In this document: piece after piece, positions 14,868 to 15,668 of the stretch | Layout of the letters: every line of letters starts with the position of its first letter | Numbering within the stretch: position 1 is the stretch's first letter | Assembly: GCA_025061935.1 (NCBI GenBank) | Contig: JANWZY010000009.1 | Span: forward strand, 5,943 to 21,610 | Direction of reading: 5' to 3' | From: Verrucomicrobiia bacterium | GTDB lineage: Bacteria > Verrucomicrobiota > Verrucomicrobiia > Limisphaerales > DTLC01 | DNA: 15,668 nucleotides | The notes under the pieces: generated by a model | Told to the model about the DNA's origin: nothing | The model's database searches: none | The model's input: the letters and a program-made list of their open reading frames with translations, nothing else | Position numbers and translations under genes: made by a program

Positions 14868-14891
14868 GTTTGTTGTACAGCCTTTAGGCTG
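14868..14891 (+). repeat. Palindrome-bearing intergenic repeat, copy 1
   Basis: A 24-bp unit made of GTTTGTTGTA followed by the perfect palindromic arm pair CAGCC-TTTA-GGCTG (14878-14891), a five-base stem with a four-base loop. It differs from each of the other copies at one position. Confidence 0.85.
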
Positions 14892-15049
14892 ACTGGTTCG
14901 CGATTTGTGGGTATGGTTGCCTGTAAGCGCCACGGCACGGCCCAAAGGACTCGAGTGCCGTCTATGGTCACGACCCGAAACTGTTCAATGGAGCTTGCAT
15001 CTGGCGCTCTAATGGGCTTCGAGCTGCGCTTTGTTGCGGCACGCATCCT

Positions 15050-15073
15050 GTTTGTTGTGCAGCCTTTAGGCTG
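15050..15073 (+). repeat. Palindrome-bearing intergenic repeat, copy 2
   Basis: Same orientation as copy 1, 182 bp further on, with GTTTGTTGTG before the CAGCC-TTTA-GGCTG hairpin (15060-15073). It shares the flank CGCATCC upstream with copy 3. Confidence 0.85.
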
Positions 15074-15351
15074 GATATTTCATAGTCAATGGGAGCACAC
15101 GCCGCTGGTCCCGCACATGCGGGGTTTCAGCGGCTCGCCGAAACTTTTTTCCGTATTGTCCAATCATTTCCACAATCCCACCTTGTGTCCCAATGCAGTA
15201 CATGCGGCACGGCGCAGACGCAGCGGCGCCCTTCACATACGCCCGGACGGATGCTCGTGCTCCGTCACGACCGCGCTTGAGCACCCGCAAGAAAAACAGC
15301 GCAACCCCGACGGCATGGTCACAGCTACTGGGGCGACCGCATCCCGGTTCT

Positions 15352-15375
15352 GTTTGTAGTACAGCCTTTAGGCTG
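15352..15375 (+). repeat. Palindrome-bearing intergenic repeat, copy 3
   Basis: Same orientation, 302 bp beyond copy 2, with GTTTGTAGTA before the identical hairpin (15362-15375). Over the three copies, 22 of 24 positions are invariant; only the eighth and eleventh-from-start area vary (T/A and A/G in GTTTGTWGTR). The spacers between copies are unrelated and of different length. Confidence 0.85.
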
Positions 15376-15452
15376 AACGCTTCTTGCTCTGGCATGGGCG
15401 GCCCGCGAGCATTTGCGGTGCGGCCATAACCAGTCGCGCTAGCGTCCGGAGC

Positions 15453-15478
15453 GCGGGGAGCTTGCTCCCGCTTTCATT
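15453..15478 (+). repeat. GC-rich hairpin with short T-run
   Basis: GCGGGGAGC (15453-15461) pairs with GCTCCCGC (15464-15471) apart from one bulged G, with a two-base loop and TTTCATT behind it. It could act as a terminator for a transcript entering from the left, but no gene ends nearby. A dispersed REP-like palindrome is the likelier nature. Confidence 0.5.
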
Positions 15479-15522
15479 GGGCCGGGCCAAGCAACCTGCC
15501 TCTTGCGGCGTGCAACCCGCCC

Positions 15523-15555
15523 GGCGCATTGCGCCAAAGCACCGGCTCGTGCCGG
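15523..15555. repeat. Two adjacent small inverted repeats
   Basis: GGCGCA (15523-15528) and TGCGCC (15530-15535) form a 13-bp palindrome around one T. Seven bases later CCGGC (15542-15546) and GCCGG (15551-15555) form a five-base stem with a TCGT loop. Confidence 0.45.
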
Positions 15556-15609
15556 CGCACTCTCCCGCATGCCGGGACTCCGCGACACAGGAGCAACACC
15601 CCAAGGTGC

Positions 15610-15642
15610 GCTAGTGTGCTAGCTGCGCTTGTCAAAGCGCAG
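15610..15642. repeat. Two abutting inverted repeats near the window end
   Basis: GCTAG (15610-15614) and CTAGC (15619-15623) pair around TGTG. Sharing base 15623, CTGCGCTT (15623-15630) and AAGCGCAG (15635-15642) form a perfect eight-base stem with a GTCA loop. This is the strongest perfect stem in the region. It lies 23 bp before the terminal ATG, so an operator or leader hairpin for the next gene is possible. Confidence 0.5.
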
Positions 15643-15668
15643 TCGGCACTGGAAACCGATCATCCATG

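Larger units (their letters stand above)
14527..15668. other. 1.1-kb region without a credible gene, rich in palindromes
   Basis: No frame on either strand here has a recognisable domain, a plausible start or gene-like composition. The longest, 14775-15359 on the + strand, is crossed by three copies of one repeat, each in a different frame, so it cannot be a conserved protein. The first ~340 bp hold only a six-base inverted repeat (GAGTCG 14533-14538 with CGACTC 14552-14557) just after the pseudouridine synthase gene. From 14868 to 15375 lie three copies of a 24-bp repeat. From about 15450 to the end lie five closely spaced hairpins. The final bases read ATG (15666-15668) and could open the next gene, which the window does not show. 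Confidence 0.7.

Noticed and set aside
14775..15359. A 194-codon open frame on the + strand in the 3' region
   Set aside because: It runs through all three repeat copies in three different frames, ends inside the third, has no recognisable domain and no ribosome-binding site, and its composition is unlike the neighbouring genes.
14868..15375. The three regular repeats as a CRISPR array
   Set aside because: Only three units, spacers of 158 and 278 bp, and no cas genes; CRISPR spacers are short and uniform.

Overview
The window reads as ordinary chromosomal core DNA of a moderately GC-rich, diderm, heterotrophic bacterium, most likely Verrucomicrobiota (Limisphaerales/Pedosphaera-like). That placement is an inference from three things: a BamD-like TPR protein that is not a lipoprotein and starts its mature part with APLIYQPGEGW, a short AsmA-type protein of a kind I associate with Verrucomicrobia and Planctomycetes, and AGCCT..AGGCT palindromic intergenic repeats. 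No rRNA, tRNA, transposase, phage gene or CRISPR array is visible. All thirteen confident genes lie on the + strand.

Layout. 1-558: 3' half of a PLP-dependent aminotransferase. 568-2956: DNA polymerase III delta' subunit (holB), then an O-antigen-ligase-like membrane protein. 2971-5539: aroQ, then accB and accC, with an AT-richer 190-bp gap before accB that holds a possible 34-codon ORF. 5690-8305: prmC, murA and a small membrane protein whose start overlaps the murA stop. 8463-8987: a zinc-ribbon protein of unknown role. 9134-13571: an envelope-biogenesis block with a BamD-like TPR protein, an LptE-like lipoprotein, a short AsmA-like protein and a PpiD/SurA-like membrane chaperone. 13711-14526: an RluA-type pseudouridine synthase. 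14527-15668: about 1.1 kb with no credible gene. It holds three near-identical copies of a 24-bp palindrome-bearing repeat, then a dense run of unrelated hairpins.

The genes serve core needs: replication (holB), aromatic and fatty-acid precursors (aroQ, accBC), translation termination and RNA modification (prmC, the RluA-type enzyme), peptidoglycan (murA) and outer-membrane assembly (the BamD-, LptE- and PpiD-like proteins). I see no unmistakable new multi-gene system. The points most worth checking are the repeat family and hairpin cluster at the 3' end, promoter -10 boxes sitting 7-9 nt upstream of several start codons (which suggests leaderless mRNAs), the uncharacterised small proteins next to murA and bamD, and the possible small ORF before accB.
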